A DNA stretch of 64,000 nucleotides from Diplolepis rosae (Eukaryota; Arthropoda; Insecta; Hymenoptera; Diplolepididae): the NCBI GenBank assembly GCA_030998225.1, contig JAPYXD010000680.1, positions 12,152,001 through 12,216,000 on the forward strand, in the 5' to 3' direction. Below are positions 43,601-53,200 of this stretch, piece after piece; the first letter of the stretch is position 1; every line of letters starts with the position of its first letter. The notes beneath the pieces were generated by a model. The model ran no database searches. It was not told where the DNA came from and worked only from the letters and a program-made list of their open reading frames with translations. The position numbers and the translations under genes are program-made.

Positions 43601-46600
43601 TTGACAAAAACACTTCCTCATGAGGTCGGTTTGTGCATAATTTTAACGCCTTTAATTTTATTTTTGCTGAAAAATTTTAATAAGTGTATTGTCAATATTA
43701 GGAGAATTTATGCAGCTTATAAATGCAAAGTCAGTATAATAATATGGCAAGGGACTGCAGTAGATAACTCTATCTACACTATCTACAATAGACAACAAAT
43801 TATTAAATTGTCGTAACGCCATTATCTGATTGAAAATGTTTCGTTGATTCCACCAATTTTTGTTTTCTATTCTATCAAACATGCTCTCAAGTAATTTTTT
43901 TGATTCAACCAGAACCAAAATATTTTGTACTCGGAAAAAATGTTGGTTTATGCACCAAACAAATAAATAAAGCAACCAAATAAATGCATTAATATTCAGT
44001 CAATCAAATTTTGGTTTCTATAACCAAATATTTGATAGTTCCAATAATTTTATTAAAATTGAAAAATTAAGTAGATTCAAGCAGAATAATCTTTTTATCA
44101 ATCAAGATTTTGTTGAATGAACAAAATTGTTTTAAATTAACTCAATATTTTTGTATATTTTAAAGAAAGAGTTTTCTTAAAATAGAGTTCTACATATTAG
44201 TAGCTCAATCCTCTGGTAGAATTATAATTATTAATTAATAATTTATATATTTTTAATAAAAATAAGACAAGAAAATCTTGACTATTCGCCTTTTTCTTTT
44301 AACTCTAAAAAAAAATTTTTTCGTATGTCACATATTTTGTTCAAATAATGGAATTTTATAATTTTAATCGTATTTTCTAAAATCAAAATAAAATATACGT
44401 TTTATTAGAAACTATATCAGACAAAATTTGTAGATCTTATTGACATAAACAATTTTGCAAACTTACGTTTTTTTTGTAATTCACATATTATTGTTAAAAA
44501 ATTGAATTTTGGATTTTCAATAATATTGTTTCTAATTTAAAAGAAAAATATACATCTTATGAAAAAATGTTGCGATTCAAACTTGTGGATCTTTATGTAG
44601 TAGACAATTTTGTTTCATATCTTTTTTTCGTATTTCGTATAATTTTACTGAAAAATGAAATTTAGATATTGACTTTTTGCAAGTTTTAATATATTGTAAC
44701 TTTCCTAATTTCAGTTTAATTGAAAAATGTTATTTGGATAATTAGTAGAGATTTATGGGCACTATCAAAAACCAGTATTGGAATTTTTCATTTTTTCATA
44801 AAGTGTTTTTCAAAAACACAAAAAATGTTCCTATTTTCGAGTCATTTTTCACCCAAAATTAATACCTTCTCATTTATGATGAGAATGTAAAAATCGTGAT
44901 TTTTCGACTTTTTCTTTTAACTGCAAAAACAAATATTTTTTCTCCATTTTAAAAAGTTAAATTTACTATGGAATATAGCGAAATTTTTTCTGATTACTAA
45001 TCCTTTCGATTTCCTATTTTAAATTCGCCGATCCAGAATTATTACCAACGCCCGCAGCAGTGAGATTTCCGAGGCCCTGTTATCAACGACATCTATGATA
45101 CAGTTGAATATTAGAATTTTATTATATTTATATATTTATTGTTTTCTATGAAAACCATTTATTGTAATAAAAAAATCTAATCGTAAGCAATTGTCTTTAC
45201 ATTTTAAAAAATCCCTAAAAAATACCTATTTTCCTGCCCGTCACAATAGAATACCCCTTTAATTGCAAAACCGACACATTTTTTAATAATTTGGTTAAAA
45301 AACAGTCTATCCACGTCCATTTCTATATTCTCTATTTAAGGTAGTTCGTTCACGAAAATTAGACCTCAGGCAAAAAAAGAGAATTTTGCTTTCAAGAATA
45401 GCAATATTATTATTGAAGGGCTAATTTGAAAGAGAAAAGATTATTTTTCATGAAAAAAATTTGAAACACATTTTTCTGGTGCATCTACTCCAGATATGAT
45501 AGTGACTATAAAAGTTTTCGGGGTTGCTGATTACGAATCTGAAGTCAGATTTTCAAAATTAAAAATGGCGGATCCAATATGGCGGTCAAAATTTTCAAAA
45601 AAGGCAATTTAATGCTAAATTTCGGTTTATAAGGGTTTTTGGAATCGCTGATTACGAATCTGAAGTCAGATTTTCAAAATTCAAAATGGCGGATCCAATA
45701 TAGCGGTCAAAATTGTCAAAAAAGGCAATTTAATGCTAAATTTCGGTTTATAAGGGTTTCTGGAATCGCTGATTACGAATCTGAAGTCAGATTTTAAAAA
45801 TCCAAAATGGCGGATCCAATATGGCGGTCAAAATTTTCAAAAAAGGCAATTTAATGCTAAATTTCGGTTATAAGGGTTTTTGGAATCGCTGATTACGAAT
45901 CTGAAGTCAGATTTTCAAAATTCAAAATGGCGGATCCAATATGTCGGTCAAAATTTTCAAAAAAGGGCAAATTGATGTTAAATTTTGGTTATAAGGGTTT
46001 TTTCAATTGCCTGCGATCTCGTGATCCCGGAAGAAAGGAATGTGATTTAGAAATTTGTTCATAAAAAATTAATTATGAAAGTACGCAATGACCATTCAGT
46101 GTAAAGAAAGTTACTAGGACCTCAATGATGACATAAGATCTTAGAGTTATAAAGTTGAATAAATATATTCATGAAATTATAAATAATTTGCTCGTAAACA
46201 ATGTCAAATAAATATGTAAATTACGAAATATGAAAAAAAATCCATTACTCGAAATATTTGAAAATTTTGTTTGAAAAAACTAGCGTACGAAAAGATCCGA
46301 AAAAAATATATATCTTAAAACTAAGTGTGTAGAATACGTCAAAAAATCAGCAGAGGCTCCCCTTTGCAGGTTACGGAAAAACCGATTTTTTTCTGAAAAA
46401 AACGTATTTTTTCGTGTTACTTTTTTATAACAAATATATAAATAAAATAATGCAATTTTTCACCAGATTATAATAACTCAGACTTCTAAGAGTCTAATAA
46501 GTATATATTTGTATAGATAAAATGCCAAAATCTATCGGAAATATAAAAAAAACTAAGACAAAAAGGTGGTACATAATCGTCCCACCGTCCCTGAAAAGGT

Positions 46601-47370
46601 TAATGCGGCTGAAATTATAAAAAAACAATTTCACAAAACAAAATTTTTATAAACAAATTGCTGTATTTGATAATAATTAATTCAATTTCAAAAATAGAAA
46701 ATGGTCATCTTGTAGAGAATCTTTCTCCCGAAAAAATGAACTGTTATTTATTAGAATCGCATCATTTTTTAAAATTTGGCTCGAAACGATAAGAAAATAA
46801 GTTTGGGCAAAAATAAAATTTATTAATGAAATTATTTTTTTGTGTTTCAAATTTTTTTCATGAAAAATAATCTTTTCTCTTTCAAATTAGCCCTTTAATA
46901 ATAATATTGCTATTCTTGAAAGCAAAATTATCTATTTTTTCCTGAGGCTTAATTTTCGTGATCGAACTACCTTAACAGATTTTAAAGCGCAAACTTTATG
47001 TGTTTTGGATACAAACGCGTAGAAATTTAAAGTCAATAAAAATGTTAATTTTCCTAGTAATTCAAGCCCTCAATTTGATTACTGTATTTTAGGAAATGTT
47101 ATTGGATTATTTACCCATCCAATAAGGATCAATGTGAAATCTTCGGGCTATGGTAGAACTGGTTACATATAGATAAGCATGCGCTGCTGCCTGTAATAGA
47201 CCCAGCCAACACAAAAGGCTTACGAACACTCGACGTGTCGCAAATCGTGCTAATTTCGGGCATCGTGCTTGTTTGCAACCACAGTCTATCGATTGCTCTG
47301 GAATAGGATGTGCTGGTCCTGTCAGACCTTCCACCTCAGACCTCACCACCTCCCGAGGTCCTATTGTCAT
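30780..47370 (-). CDS. Organic anion transporting polypeptide with long C-terminal tail, 9 exons, 982 aa
   Basis: The - strand exons in transcript order are 47370-47115, 42983-42774, 41929-41671, 41550-41409, 37885-37597, 37174-36982, 35060-34805, 33809-33365 and 31678-30780. They sum to 2949 nt in one frame. OATP hallmarks: GDRIHRATW after TM2, YALGFSYVDDN, QIGAWWLG (257-264; the usual first Trp is Gln), a Kazal-like cysteine-rich loop (457-506, CHAGC) and RICHLH before TM12. The cytoplasmic tail (about 642-982) is Pro/Ser/Asp/Glu-rich and ends CTDL, a class I PDZ-ligand pattern. It is a predicted plasma-membrane carrier of unknown substrate. The long tail recalls Drosophila Oatp30B, but that is a guess. 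The ATG at 47370 has A at -3 and lies just after a possible acceptor (TTTATAG), so a non-coding upstream exon is likely. Confidence 0.92.
31733..32731 (+). mobile_element. Internally deleted mariner in gene 2 intron 8
   Basis: Perfect 28 bp terminal inverted repeats begin CAAGGTGCGTTCCAAAATAA. The TA duplication is intact (31731-31732 and 32732-32733). The element is 999 bp against about 1.3 kb for full mariners, and antisense to gene 2. Its left end lies only 52 bp upstream of the exon 9 splice acceptor. Intact repeats suggest a young insertion, still mobilisable in trans. Confidence 0.93.
31924..32653 (+). pseudogene. Defective mariner transposase
   Basis: The start ATG at 31924 (MSFEQRANIKF) leads through the helix-turn-helix region (RVHEWFTRFRDGRED, ISKTSIYRILTDYLGLRKV) to the first catalytic site. 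There TGVETWCFQY stands where mariners have TGDETW, so the first aspartate is replaced by valine. The frame stops at 32527-32529 after SMLICF. An internal deletion of roughly 300 bp removes the second and third aspartate motifs. The C-terminal end DIPVNDLKHSFEKPLNRAKQ and GGDYFE resumes in another frame to 32653. Confidence 0.92.
32734..33330. mobile_element. TTAA-A hairpin element, left end missing
   Basis: The right end GGTCTAATTTTCGTGGATGA with ACTACC is followed by TTAA (33331-33334). The left part starts abruptly next to the mariner at ATTATTGAAGGGC, an internal family position. The mariner's TA duplication is intact, so truncation preceded the mariner insertion. Confidence 0.83.
33365..33809 (-). 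CDS. Gene 2 exon 8
   Basis: It encodes residues 536-683: TM10 (LLAYALLASTIVIDLL), the conserved VYVQDKALSIGF loop, TM11, the extracellular RICHLH segment, TM12 (LLLLISALIKGLVWW) and the start of the tail. The acceptor is TTTTTTTAG and the donor GTTAGT, phase 1. Confidence 0.93.
33810..34804. other. Gene 2 intron 7
   Basis: AT-rich. 34090-34320 shares words such as TTTAAACGCGTTTTTCTC with 28760-28800, so a diverged repeat is present; no termini could be fixed. Confidence 0.5.
34805..35060 (-). CDS. Gene 2 exon 7
   Basis: It encodes residues 450-535: the Kazal-like extracellular loop between TM9 and TM10 with HCNYNCQC, FRPVCDRRGKYTFYSPCHAGC and SGCSC, then GFEDCQFAWLLFE entering TM10. The acceptor is GACAATCCAG and the donor GTACGA, phase 0. 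Confidence 0.93.
35264..35931. mobile_element. TTAA-A hairpin element in gene 2 intron 6
   Basis: 668 bp. Left flank TTAA (35260-35263), right flank CTAA (35932-35935, one change). GGTAGTTGATCCACGAAAAT starts it and the mirrored end closes it. Confidence 0.87.
36125..36906. repeat. Foldback in gene 2 intron 6
   Basis: GGCCAAATTATTATACTCAC (36124-36143) is mirrored by GTGAGTATAATAATTTGGCC near 36889-36907. The arms of 110-140 bp share AATATTAGGAGAG and AAAATGAAAGACGTCAAAAT and their complements. A relative is at 43075-43760. Confidence 0.75.
36982..37174 (-). CDS. Gene 2 exon 6
   Basis: It encodes residues 386-449: TM8-TM9 with LVIGMVVIISGLVIARAKPKAR, where the ARAKPKAR-type loop is OATP-typical, and a short start of the large extracellular loop. 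The acceptor is AAATTTCTAG and the donor GTGAGT, phase 2. Confidence 0.9.
37597..37885 (-). CDS. Gene 2 exon 5
   Basis: It encodes residues 290-385: the cytoplasmic loop after TM6 and TM7 (ILVCNVFAAIFCAMAIINFI). The acceptor is TTTTTGAAG. Two donors three bases apart are possible; GTAAGA was chosen as the better consensus and keeps the frame into exon 6. Confidence 0.87.
38703..38776. repeat. 74 bp mini-palindrome, CTACTAG termini (copy 3)
   Basis: CTACTAGGGGGTCATAAAG to GACCCTCTAGTAG, exactly the same length as the copies at 12976 and 18179. It sits directly beside the hairpin of the Helitron-like block. Confidence 0.75.
38782..39125 (-). mobile_element. Helitron-like repeat with GC-rich hairpin (copy 1)
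   Basis: The hairpin TGCCCGCTTCGCGGGCA (38787-38803) stands at one end. The block closely matches 60165-60606 in reverse orientation, with ACAGACAGACAGACACTTTC, TTATGCCGCACACGACCTAC and CATGATGAGAATG. A short GC hairpin followed by a T-run and CTAG is how non-autonomous Helitrons end, but no 5' TC terminus was proved. Confidence 0.5.
39208..39765. mobile_element. CCCT foldback element inside TTAA-A
   Basis: CCATGGTAAAAGTATCGGAT at the left is mirrored by ATCCGATACTTTCGCCAGGG. 558 bp of TCCGAA-type inverted repeat. Comparison with intact TTAA-A copies (AATATTGCTATTCTTG) shows the insertion point and suggests duplication of only CT. Confidence 0.85.
39884..40549. mobile_element. TTAA-A hairpin element in gene 2 intron 4
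   Basis: 666 bp, TTAA on both sides (39880-39883 and 40550-40553). Its right half is almost identical to that of 62411-63076 while the left halves differ. Confidence 0.88.
40554..41400. other. Gene 2 intron 4, nothing recognised
   Basis: AT-rich intron sequence with no repeat termini or coding frame. Confidence 0.5.
41409..41550 (-). CDS. Gene 2 exon 4
   Basis: It completes R242 and encodes 243-289 with the OATP signature region EQIGAWWLGWPIL and TM6. The first Trp of the WxGAWWxG motif is Gln257. A short loop (IDAENLTSVETYR) precedes it. The acceptor is TTCCGTGTAG and the donor GTAATT, phase 0. Confidence 0.93.
41671..41929 (-). CDS. Gene 2 exon 3
   Basis: It encodes residues 156-241 with TM4-TM5: ILIFAQILAGVSNVGFYALG and FSYVDDNTKKVHVAAFFGV, the OATP core, ending GYILAWGCLR. 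The acceptor is CCCACTTGCAG and the donor GTGATA, phase 2. Confidence 0.92.
41930..42773. other. Gene 2 intron 2 with AACAAAAT/TTTGGTTGA words
   Basis: From about 42270 to 42640 the intron contains repeated TTTGGTT, AACAAAAT and TATCAAA words in both orientations. These resemble blocks at 43850-44110, 48045-48660, 55455-55690, 56290-56520 and 57020-57180. It is probably a degenerate foldback family. Confidence 0.45.
42774..42983 (-). CDS. Gene 2 exon 2
   Basis: It encodes residues 86-155: TM2, the loop GDRIHRATW, TM3 and the start of the first large loop (PQWNANLRVIEGTENTTH, with a possible N-glycosylation site NTT). The acceptor is TTGTTTCAG and the donor GTAATT, phase 1. Confidence 0.92.
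43075..43760. repeat. Foldback in gene 2 intron 1
   Basis: The arms are about 43075-43250 and 43415-43575, with AAATAATTGATGTTTTTAGA mirrored by TCTAAAAACATCAATTATTT. The block 43670-43745 (AATAAGTGTATTGTCAATAT) repeats 36838-36897 of the foldback in intron 6. Confidence 0.75.
43830..45339. other. Gene 2 intron 1, AT-rich with degenerate repeats
   Basis: 43850-44110 carries the AACAAAAT/TTGGTT word family. At 44860-44895 ACCTTCTCATTTATGATGAG matches one end of the Helitron-like repeat. The rest is unrecognised AT-rich sequence. Confidence 0.5.
45340..46971. mobile_element. TTAA-A element carrying a tandem-repeat insertion
   Basis: The left end GGTAGTTCGTTCACGAAAAT and the mirrored right end are flanked by TTAA (45336-45339 and 46972-46975). 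The family sequence stops at about 45470 and resumes near 46600; the 1.1 kb between is foreign and includes the 123 bp tandem repeat. Confidence 0.82.
45490..46005. repeat. Tandem repeat, 4 units of about 123 bp
   Basis: GATTACGAATCTGAAGTCAG recurs at about 45524, 45647, 45770 and 45892. Each unit also has AAAATGGCGGATCCAATATG, GCGGTCAAAATT and GGCAATTTAATGCTAAATTT. Units differ by a few substitutions. No frame stays open across it. Confidence 0.9.
47115..47370 (-). CDS. Gene 2 exon 1 (first coding exon)
   Basis: It encodes residues 1-85: MTIGPREVVRSEVEG, a cysteine-containing cytoplasmic stretch (IDCGCKQARCPKL) and TM1 (FVSLLCWLGLLQAAAHAYL). The donor is GGATGG before GTAAAT, phase 1 as in gene 1. 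An in-frame ATG 24 bp upstream (47394) lies beyond a possible splice acceptor and was not preferred. Confidence 0.85.
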
Positions 47371-47441
47371 GGTCGAATCTATAAATATATACATTTTTTA
47401 AAATTCAATACAAATTTTCAAACTTTTATCAAGAAACGCTT

Positions 47442-47655
47442 CCCAGTGAATCCTCACAATTGTGACGTAATTGTTACATAAAAGTTCTGTAAATATGTCG
47501 TCCCATAAGTGTCGCAGTTACAGAACAAGATTCGTTATGTAACTGTTCCATAACTGATACATAATGTTTCTTGTTCTGTAACTGGGACACTTAGGGGACG
47601 ACATATATACAGAACTGTTATGTAACGATTAGGTAACAACTGTGAGTGTACTGGG
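47442..47655. mobile_element. 214 bp palindromic MITE upstream of gene 2
   Basis: CCCAGTGAATCCTCACAATT is mirrored by AACTGTGAGTGTACTGGG. Inner blocks TACAGAACAAG and ATGTCGTCCC and their complements complete the hairpin. It lies about 70 bp upstream of the start codon of gene 2. Confidence 0.78.
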
Positions 47656-48044
47656 TTGTGAGAAACAAATTCTTCTTTTTATGAAAAGTAAAAAAAGTAG
47701 AATTTTCCTGACAATTCTAAAACTCAAAGTTGCTTTGCGGTATAATATTTTTGAAAAACCACGTAAAATTAAAAGACATTAAAAAAACCCTAAATTTAAT
47801 GATTCCTGAAAGTAATGCTTTATTCTTTAGTCTTTCAAATTTTAGTAATCAAAGTTGTTATAACAGTTTCATAGATGAGTTAATTAATATTTTATCTTAT
47901 GAAAATAGTCAAAAAAAATTTTTCAACAAAATTATTGACTGACTTGGAAATGTGTTCTGCGATGATCATATTTATTTTGAGGTATTATGACATTTTTATT
48001 GAAATTGAGAATTTTTAAAAATAATTACACACCTTGATAATAAA
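47656..48044. other. Upstream flank of gene 2, nothing recognised
   Basis: AT-rich with no promoter motif or repeat border that could be supported. Confidence 0.45.
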
Positions 48045-48660
48045 TCTTTGCTTAACTCAACAAAATATTTGGTTGAATTAACAAAATTTTGCTAGGTTTT
48101 ACCCTAGAAATAATGTTATTTTACAAACAACATTTCTGGTTATAATGTTTGGTTGATACTTCCAAACATGTTGTTTGATACTGTCAAATAATTTTGTTAA
48201 CCCAACCAAAATTCATTTGGCGAATATCACCAAAAATGTCTCTTTGGTCAGATGAACAAAAATTTAGTTCAATCAAACAAGATGTTTTTGATACAAAATC
48301 AAATAAACTATACTCATTACTGAAGTTAATTAAGTGCTAAATGCACCAAGAAAACAATAATTTATAATTTGTAGTTAGTTGAAGAAAATCGTTTTTTGAC
48401 TGCAGTTGGTTGATTAAAAAAATAGTTTCTTTTCTTAATTCATTTTACACTGAGGAAAAAATGTATGCAACAAAACTTTTTTTGATTTGATGAAAACATC
48501 TTGCTTAAATAACCAAAATTTTATTGATTCAACAAAATGTTTTGTTCTGTAAAACAAAAGAATTTTGTTGCGCAAATACCAACCAAATATTTTTATTGAT
48601 TTGAAAAAAACTATTTTATTAATCAACCAAATGCAGTCAACAAAACGATTTTCTTCAACT
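48045..48660. repeat. Foldback of AACAAAAT/TTTGGTTGA words
   Basis: Repeated ATTTGGTTGA and AACAAAATTT words occur in both orientations. The best-defined palindrome is 48376-48660: GTTGAAGAAAATCG is mirrored by CGATTTTCTTCAAC and TGGTTGATTAAAAAAATAG by its near complement. Confidence 0.65.
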
Positions 48661-48661
48661 A

Positions 48662-48910
48662 CTCTCTAAATTTGAATTAGTCAAAATCTACTGATCATCA
48701 GTGAAAATTGACTGATTCAAATAGCTAAAAAGAGGTTACTGTAAATCAGTTAAATTTCACTGATTATTTCAGTGAACAAATTTTTCTCACTAATGAATCA
48801 GCGAAAATTAACTGATTTAACAGTGAAAAATATTTTATCACTGATGAATCAGTGAAAAGGCAAATCACTGATTCAATCAGTGAAAATTTGACTGATTCAG
48901 ATTTAGAGAG
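48662..48910. mobile_element. TA-target MITE, CTCTCTAAAT family, in a palindrome arm
   Basis: 249 bp with TA at 48660-48661 and 48911-48912. It interrupts the right arm of the preceding palindrome: the opposite arm has GTAGTTAGTTGAAG, whose complement CTTCAACTAACTAC is the uninterrupted target. Confidence 0.87.
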
Positions 48911-48912
48911 TA

Positions 48913-50255
48913 ACTAAAAATTATTTCCGGGTGTTCGATTATCATCACAGAAACTCGTATTTTAAAATTGTTGTTATGCAGGTCAAAAATAAATAAACAA
49001 CTAATAATAATTAATTAAAGGTCGTTTCTCATAGAATAAAAAATCCTCATACATCGGAATCCTTACAGAAGATTACAAAAATCCCTATACAAATTAATAT
49101 CAAACCTCATTGACCCAATAGTGTCTACAAAAAATCACTTTCCCTTGTGATATAAATAAGTTTTCCAGTCATAAACTTCTCCACAAAAACATAGCATCGC
49201 GCTATCTCAATGATTCATCGCTCTAATCATATCTCCTATAAATCATTCTCTTACCCGTTTCCATATTTAAACTCACTCACTCTAAATTACACAAAATAAT
49301 GTCCAGCTTAGCATCACTTTTTAAAGTTCATTATCAAGTAAATGCAAATTAAGAAAATTCCTTTTTTTGGAGATATGTAGATATGTACCAGATAGTCATA
49401 AAGATGAGAAGAGTCGTATATACATGTGTGGAAAAGAAGACTCAAGCTCGTCATTACCCACGTGTACAATGTCACTAATTACACTCATGAATGCTTTCAA
49501 CATGGATTTGGAACGAATGCATTTGCTAAGTCGGTCGTCTTCTAATCTACGTGAATGTATCCACTTACCGTTCTAGAAATCCACACACGCGATATTCCCT
49601 CTCAAGAAAAACCGTTTTAAAACGACACTAGTTTCTTGTTCTCAAGAGATCGAGGCATTCGTTCTTTCTTGTGTCTTGAATTGGAGGTCACTTTTAGAAA
49701 TTTATTTTATTTCCAAACCGCTAAGAAAAACGCCTCGTTGCAAGACTCTACCGGTAAAGGACCGATGAAAAATTAGAGGCGCGGCGCCATGAGCCTATGA
49801 ACACGCGTGTTATCTTGGTACAGATACGATCTGAAGATATCTTCTGATAAAACTCGGTTTTAGTCACATAGGCTACATACAAGTGCGACACCGCGCATTC
49901 GAATAATATTATTCACCGAGAGTACCTGTTGTACTTGGAGCGACGTTCAGTATGGCTATTTTATCTTGAGTCTCTACATACTCGTTCTGACTATGTGAAT
50001 ATACCGAGATACTAATGTTGGAGTGTTCAACACCTGATATGCTTTTTACTACAGACTATAATTACGAGTTCATCAGTTGCCAGAAAAATGAGAGTAGTTT
50101 TTATTAGGTCATTTTTCCTGCGGCCTTGTTATTCTTACTTGTGCTTTAAACAGGTGCTAGAAATTGGATTCATTGTTTATCGGTGAATAATTTGATAAGT
50201 GGTTATATTTTACCATTGGCATTATTTTAATGGTTTATAGCCCATTCAGATATTC
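48913..50255. other. Flank with a GC-richer block
   Basis: 48913-49560 is AT-rich. 49560-50095 is clearly more mixed, with GAGGCGCGGCGCC and ACACGCGTGT and no open frame or transposon border. It could be a promoter or noncoding exon of gene 2 (- strand), but no initiator-DPE pair was found on that strand. Confidence 0.4.
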
Positions 50256-53200
50256 AGGCCATGGATCCACGAGACCACGTGACCAAATTCCTGTAAAGTT
50301 CATGTAACATAACTTTTATATTTTACATAATATTTTTCTGGAAATTGGAAACGTACAAGAGAAGATGTTTTGTATATTAAAAATGTTATCTAACATTAAT
50401 GAATTAATTTATAATTTAGTGAAGTTATTATTAAGGCCATGGACCCACTAAAGCACGTGACCAAATTCCTGTAAAAGTTCATGTAACATAACTTTTGTAT
50501 TTTACAAAATATTATCCTGGAAATTGGAAACATACAAGAGAAGATGTTTTGTATATTAAAAATGTTATCTAACATTAATGAATTAATTTATAATTTAGTG
50601 AAGTTATTATTAAGGCCATGGACCCACTAAAGCACGTGACCAAATTCCTGTAAAAGTTCATGTAACATAACTTTTATATTTTACAAAATATTTTCCTGGA
50701 AATTGGAAACATACAAGAGAAGATTTTTTGTAAATTAAAAATGTTATCTAACATTAAAGAATTTATTTATAATTTAGTGAAATTAAGGCCATTGATCAAC
50801 GAGATCACATGACGAAATTCCTGTAAAAGTTCATGTAAGATAACTTTTATATTTTACAAAATATTTTCCTGGAAATTAGAAACATACAAGAGAAGATGTT
50901 TTGTAAATTAAAAATGTTATTAACATTAACGAATTAATTTATAATTTAGTGAAGTTATTATTAAGGCCATGGACCCACTAAAGCACGTGACCAAATTCCT
51001 GTAAAAGTTCATGTAACATAACTTTTATATTTTACAAAATATTTTCCTGGAAATTGGAAACATACAAGAGAAGATTTTTTGTAAATTAAAAATGTTATCT
51101 AACATTAATGAATTAATTTATAATTTAGTGAAGTTATTATTAAGGCCATGGATCCACTAAACCACGTGACCAAATTCCTGTAAAAGTTCATTTAAGATAA
51201 CTTCTATATTTTACAAAATATTTTCCTGGAAATTAGAAAGATACAAGAGAAGATGTTTTGTAAATTAAAAATGTTATCTAACATTAACGAATTAATTTAT
51301 AATTTAGTGAAGTTATTATTAAGGCCATGGATCCACTAAACCTCGTCACTAAATTCCTGTAAAAGTTCATGTAACATAACTTTTGTATTTTACAAAATAT
51401 TTTCATGGGGATTGGAAACATACAAGAGAAGATGTTTTGTACATTAAAAATTTTTTATTACATTAACGAATAAATATATAATTTAGTGACGTTATTAAGG
51501 TTATGGATCAACGAGATCACGTGACGAAATTCCTGTAAAGTTCATGTAACATAACTTCTATATTTTACTTAATATTCTCCTGGAAATTGGAAACGTACAA
51601 GAGAAGATGTTTTGTAAATTAAAAATGTTATATTACATTAACGAATAAATATATAATTTAGTGACGTTATTAAGGTTATGGATCAACGAGATCACGTGAC
51701 GAAATTCCTGTAAAGTTCATGTAACATAACTTTTATATTTTACTTAATATTCTCCTGGAAATTGGAAACGTACAAGAGAAGATGTTTTGTAAATTAAAAA
51801 TGTTATATTACATTAACGAATAAATATATAATTTAGTGAAGATATTAAGGCCATGGATCACCGAGACCACGTGACGAAATTCCTGTAAAGTTAATGTAAG
51901 ATAACTTTTATATTTTACAAAATATTTTCCTGGAAATTGGAAACATACAAGAGAAGATGTTTTGTACATTAAAAATTTTATATTACATTAACGAATTAAT
52001 TTATAATTTAGTGAAGTTATTATTAAGGCCATGGATCCACTAAACCACGTGACCAAATTACTGTAAAAGTTCATGTAAGATAACTTTTATATTTTACAAA
52101 ATATCTTCCTGGAAATTAGAAACATACAAGAGAAGATGTTTTGTAAATTAAAAATGTTATTAACATTAACGAATTAATTTATAATTTAGTGAAGTTATTA
52201 TTAAGGCCATGGATCCACTGAACCACGTGACCAAATTCATGTAAAAGTTCATGTAAGATAACTTTTGTATTTTACAAAATATTTTCATGGGGATTGGAAA
52301 CATACAAGAGAAGATGTTTTGTAAATTAAAAATGTTATCTAACATTAACGAATTAATTTATAAATTAGTGAAGTTATTATTACGGCCATGGATCCACTAA
52401 ACCTCGTCACCAAATTCCTGTAAAAGTTCATGTAACATAACTTTTATATTTTACAAAATATTTTCCTGGAAATTAGAAAGATACAAGAGAAGATGCTTTG
52501 TAAATTAAAAATGTTATCTAACATTAAAGAATTAATGTATAATTTAGTAAAGTTATTAGAGCCATGGATCAACGAGACCACGTGACGAAATTCCTGTAAA
52601 GTTCATGTAAGATAACTTTTATATTTTACAAAATATTTTCCTGGAAATTAGAAACATACAAGAGAAGATGTTTTGTAAATTAAAAATGTTATTAACATTA
52701 ACGAATTAATTTATAATTTAGTGAAGTTATTATTAAGGCCATGGATCCACTGAACCACGTGACCAAATTCATGTAAAAGTTCATGTAAGATAACTTTTGT
52801 ATTTTACAAAATATTTTCATGGGGATTGGAAACATACAAGAGAAGATGTTTTGTAAATTAAAAATGTTATCTAACATTAACGAATTAATTTATAAATTAG
52901 TGAAGTTATTATTACGGCCATGGATCCACTAAACCTCGTCATCAAATTCCTGTAAAAGTTCATGTAACATAACTTTTATATTTTACAAAATATTTTCCTG
53001 GAAATTAGAAAGATACAAGAGAAGATGTTTTGTAAATTAAAAATGTTATATTACATTAACGAATAAATATATAATTTAGTGAAGTTATTAAGGCCATGGA
53101 TCACCGAGACCACGTGACGAAATTCCTGTAAAGTTAATGTAAGATAACTTTTATATTTTACAAAATATTTTCCTGGAAATTGGAAACATACAAGAGAAGA

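Noticed and set aside
47371..47394. Upstream in-frame ATG of gene 2 (MYIFIDST)
   Set aside because: A plausible splice acceptor TTTATAG lies between it and the chosen ATG, and the extra residues look like intron sequence.
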